From Bordetella parapertussis (GTDB taxonomy: Bacteria; Pseudomonadota; Gammaproteobacteria; Burkholderiales; Burkholderiaceae_C): a DNA stretch of 7,904 bases. The notes below the pieces were generated by a model. The model saw only the letters and a program-made list of their open reading frames with translations, ran no database searches and was not told the origin of the DNA. A program made the translations under genes and the position numbers. Location: contig CAMCNE010000102.1 in assembly GCA_945875935.1 (NCBI GenBank), forward strand, positions 1 through 7,904. The letters are read 5' to 3'. This document shows positions 6,349 through 7,904 of the stretch, piece after piece (position 1 is the stretch's first letter; each line of letters starts with the position of its first letter).

Positions 6349-6579
6349 ATGACTTCATACCAAGAGTTTCGCTTTGTGACCGCCCAGCTCGAATGGCTGG
6401 AGCGGCAGCTTCGCGCGCAACCGCTTGCCGTCGACATCACCAGCATGCAAAACGCCATGGACGCGCTGGCCTGTGCCCGTGCCGTCATCGAAGAACTGGT
6501 GAGCCTTGGCGACAAGGCCGAAACCCCGACCGACTGGATTGCTCCGGTCAGCATGCCGGATCACATTTCGCTGCAGTAA
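6349..6579 (+). CDS. Small hypothetical protein, 76 aa
   Basis: I do not recognise this protein. It begins MTSYQEFRFVTAQLEWLERQ and ends PDHISLQ. It looks soluble and mostly alpha-helical, with one helix around residues 6-24 and another around 30-53 (MQNAMDALACARAVIEELV), then a Pro-rich tail. There is no signal peptide, membrane helix, Cys pair or nucleotide-binding motif. A good Shine-Dalgarno at 6334-6340, third-position G/C preference like its neighbours and a clean stop support a real gene. It stands alone on the plus strand between two leftward genes. An inverted repeat lies about 110 bp upstream, and hairpin-forming sequence lies just downstream. Its base use does not look foreign. A regulatory or complex-stabilising role could be imagined, but nothing in the sequence shows it. 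Confidence 0.6.
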   Translation: MTSYQEFRFVTAQLEWLERQLRAQPLAVDITSMQNAMDALACARAVIEELVSLGDKAETPTDWIAPVSMPDHISLQ

Positions 6580-6583
6580 TCGG

Positions 6584-6599
6584 CGGTCCGACCGGACCG
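6584..6599. other. Hairpin-forming dyad between convergent genes
   Basis: CGGTCCG (6584-6590) and CGGACCG (6593-6599) are perfect complements separated by 2 bp, 4 bp after the small gene's stop. In RNA the inner pair would open, leaving about 6 GC-rich pairs. No U-run follows, so termination is unproven. Confidence 0.4.
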
Positions 6600-6601
6600 G
6601 T

Positions 6602-6621
6602 CGCCGCAGCTCACTGCGGCG
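6602..6621. terminator. Strong hairpin spanning the stop of the dehydratase gene
   Basis: CGCCGCAG (6602-6609) pairs perfectly with CTGCGGCG (6614-6621) around a 4-base loop (6610-6613). On the minus strand that loop contains the TGA stop of the dehydratase gene (6613-6611). Together with the dyad at 6584-6599 it fills the gap between two convergent genes, a common place for bidirectional termination or 3'-end protection. It lacks the U-tract of an intrinsic terminator on either strand, so the call is tentative. Confidence 0.4.
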
Positions 6622-7600
6622 GCGTTGTCGCCCGCAGGGCCTCCATCATTTTCGACACCACCTGCGTCATGCTGCTCGTGGCTTGCCATTGCAGATGGGC
6701 TGCGGCCAGGCTCGGGTCGGCCCGGCTGACGGTCAGTTCGTTGGGCCGCATCAGTTCCTGCCGTTGCTCGACGTGGTCTTGCCAGTTGAGCCCCAGCTGG
6801 CCGAATGCCGTCTCCACAAATTGCGCCAGCGTGTGGGTGTGGCCGGTGGCGATGACGTAGTCGCGCGGCGTGTCTTGCTGCAGCATGCGGTGCATGGCCA
6901 CCACGTATTCGGGTGCCCAGCCCCAGTCGCGCGCGATGTCCAGCCGACCCAGCTGCAAGCGCTCGTTGGAGCCGTTGGCAATCCGCCAGGCGGTACCGAT
7001 GATCTTCTGCGTGACGAAGCGGCTCGGGCGCAGTGGCGATTCATGGTTGAACAAAATGCCGCTGCACGCATGCAGGCCATAGGCCTCGCGGTAGTTGTCG
7101 ACCAGCCAAAAGGCTGATGCCTTGGCCACCGCATAGGGGCTGCGCGGACGAAACGGTGTTTGCTCGTTGGCCGGCTCGCCGTTGGCGTCGCCGAAGCATT
7201 CGCTTGATCCGGCGTGATACAGCCGAACGGGTCGTTCCATCAGCCGGCAGGCTTCCAGCATGTTGAGCGTGCCGAGTACTACGCTTTGCAGCGTCTCTGC
7301 CGGAAGCTCGAACGACAAGCCCACCGAAGACTGGCCCGCCAGGTAGTACACCTCGTCAGGGTTGGCCGCGCGCAGCGCCACGAAGACGCTGCGGAAATCC
7401 TCGGGCGCCATCGACAGCAACCGCACCCTGTCGAGCAGTCCGAGCCGGCGCAGGTTGCCAAAGCCCGCGCCGCCGACGTCGCGTGAGCTGCCCCAGACCT
7501 CGTAGCCGCATTCGAGCAGCCAGCGCGCAAGGTAGGCGCCGTCCTGGCCGCTGATGCCGCAGATCAGGGCGCGGCGTGGGGTGGTTTGTGGGTCAGTCAC
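6611..7600 (-). CDS. GDP-mannose 4,6-dehydratase-like NAD(P)-dependent enzyme (GTG start)
   Basis: This 329-aa extended short-chain dehydrogenase/reductase most resembles GDP-mannose 4,6-dehydratase (GMD), which converts GDP-D-mannose to GDP-4-keto-6-deoxy-D-mannose in the cytoplasm. The N-terminal Rossmann motif GISGQDG is at 15-21, followed by AYLARWLLECGYEVWG. The block YYLAGQSSVGLSFELPAET (85-103) is GMD-like. The catalytic set is Ser132-Ser133-Glu134 (T/S-x-E of dehydratases) and Tyr156-x3-Lys160 in SPYAVAK. The segment FNHESPLRPSRFVTQKI matches the GMD substrate loop. The frame is open to 7723, but GTG 7600 is chosen: AAAGG sits 7 bases upstream and residue 11 then starts the first beta strand as expected. 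The start overlaps the stop of the upstream glycosyltransferase by 8 bp (GTGACTGA), suggesting coupling. GMDs are often a little longer (about 340-370 aa). A related GDP-sugar or dTDP-sugar enzyme is the main alternative, so I do not assign the symbol gmd. Confidence 0.85.
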   Translation of the reverse strand: MTDPQTTPRRALICGISGQDGAYLARWLLECGYEVWGSSRDVGGAGFGNLRRLGLLDRVRLLSMAPEDFRSVFVALRAANPDEVYYLAGQSSVGLSFELPAETLQSVVLGTLNMLEACRLMERPVRLYHAGSSECFGDANGEPANEQTPFRPRSPYAVAKASAFWLVDNYREAYGLHACSGILFNHESPLRPSRFVTQKIIGTAWRIANGSNERLQLGRLDIARDWGWAPEYVVAMHRMLQQDTPRDYVIATGHTHTLAQFVETAFGQLGLNWQDHVEQRQELMRPNELTVSRADPSLAAAHLQWQATSSMTQVVSKMMEALRATTPPQ

Positions 7601-7904
7601 GGTCAGGCCTTTGTGTGGGTGGGATGCCGCAGGACACGGCGAATGCCTTGGCCTGTCGGGGCAGGGAATTCGGCTCGTACCAGGCGCGGGCTGCGGTGGC
7701 CATCGCCTCGCGGGAGTGCTCACTGTTCGGTATGGCTGCGTCGTGCGACAGGCTTACAAAGTGCTTGCCGGCTTGAAGTCCGTCGGAATCATCAGCGGCG
7801 TGCGCCACGTTGATCGACACGCAGCCGTGCGCGGCGTAAGCGGCAAACACGGTGGACTTGCCCAGGTACTTCGGCGGGTACTCGATCAAGCCGTACGCCG
7901 AGCG
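7593..7904 (-). CDS. Glycosyltransferase, C-terminal end (5' part outside window)
   Basis: The frame is open to the right edge; the visible 103 residues begin RSAYGLIEYPPKYLGKSTVF and end TQRPDRD. The pattern G(L/I)xxYPPxYxGKSxVFAAYxAHGC followed by a short variable segment and a final helix around ARAWYEPNSLPRQA recalls the end of a GT-B glycosyltransferase seen in polysaccharide clusters, where the conserved Lys/Ser and AAHG region faces the donor sugar. The TTG at 7889-7887 is an internal Leu codon and not a start. The stop overlaps the dehydratase start by 8 bp, so the two genes are probably co-transcribed and coupled. A glycosyltransferase beside a GDP-mannose dehydratase may use the GDP-deoxy sugar made from that enzyme's product, but this is inference from position. 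With only the C-terminus visible, the family assignment is moderate. Confidence 0.65.
   Translation of the reverse strand, partial: RSAYGLIEYPPKYLGKSTVFAAYAAHGCVSINVAHAADDSDGLQAGKHFVSLSHDAAIPNSEHSREAMATAARAWYEPNSLPRQAKAFAVSCGIPPTQRPDRD
7608..7612 (-). promoter_or_regulatory. Shine-Dalgarno for the dehydratase gene
   Basis: On the minus strand AAAGG precedes GTG 7600 by 7 bases. It lies inside the end of the upstream glycosyltransferase gene and decides the non-ATG start against the much longer open frame. Confidence 0.65.

Noticed and set aside
7601..7723. Upstream extension of the dehydratase frame to 7723
   Set aside because: The added 41 residues are Pro/Arg-rich and come from the shifted frame of the upstream glycosyltransferase. 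GTG 7600 has a proper Shine-Dalgarno.
1..7904. CRISPR array, tRNA, rRNA, insertion sequence or phage attachment site
   Set aside because: I saw no spaced short repeats, tRNA-like cloverleaf, rRNA sequence, transposase or integrase motifs on either strand.

Overview
The window reads as part of a surface-polysaccharide (exopolysaccharide, capsule or O-antigen) locus. GC is high, roughly 60-65% by eye, with strong G/C preference at third codon positions. That base use, the cluster style and the protein sequences suggest a betaproteobacterium, most likely of the order Burkholderiales. This is inference; no rRNA, tRNA or other marker gene is present. The window is densely coding, and the longest stretch without a gene is about 225 bp.

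Layout. Positions 2-4845 (+) hold a rightward gene series: the C-terminal part of a GT4 glycosyltransferase, an FkbM-family methyltransferase, two tandem acyltransferase-3 (AT3) membrane proteins about 78% identical to each other, and a membrane-anchored SGNH hydrolase-like protein. AT3a, AT3b and the SGNH gene are joined by ATGA stop/start overlaps, so they probably form one translationally coupled unit. Positions 4873-6123 (-) hold a third, OafA/YrhL-like AT3 protein. It converges on the SGNH gene with a 27-bp gap and lacks the SGNH domain that this subfamily often carries. Positions 6124-6348 are intergenic and hold a striking 18+18 bp inverted repeat. Positions 6349-6579 (+) encode an unrecognised 76-aa protein. 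Positions 6611-7904 (-) hold the end of a second glycosyltransferase gene overlapping by 8 bp a gene for a GDP-mannose 4,6-dehydratase-like enzyme.

How the genes may work together (inference from families). The GDP-mannose dehydratase homologue would supply a GDP-6-deoxy-4-keto sugar, the precursor of fucose, rhamnose, perosamine or talose type residues. The two glycosyltransferases would add sugars to a lipid-linked repeat unit. The FkbM protein would O-methylate, and the AT3 and SGNH proteins would O-acylate the glycan across or outside the inner membrane. No flippase, polymerase, chain-length regulator or priming transferase is in view, so the assembly route cannot be assigned.

The most notable points are the tandem AT3 duplication, whose junction can be read to a 4-bp microhomology; the coexistence of AT3 genes coupled to a separate SGNH gene with an OafA-like protein that keeps a probable 11th helix but no SGNH domain; and the inverted repeat upstream of the orphan small gene. 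I found no clear evidence for a wholly new kind of system. The AT3-AT3-SGNH cassette is the best candidate for something undescribed.
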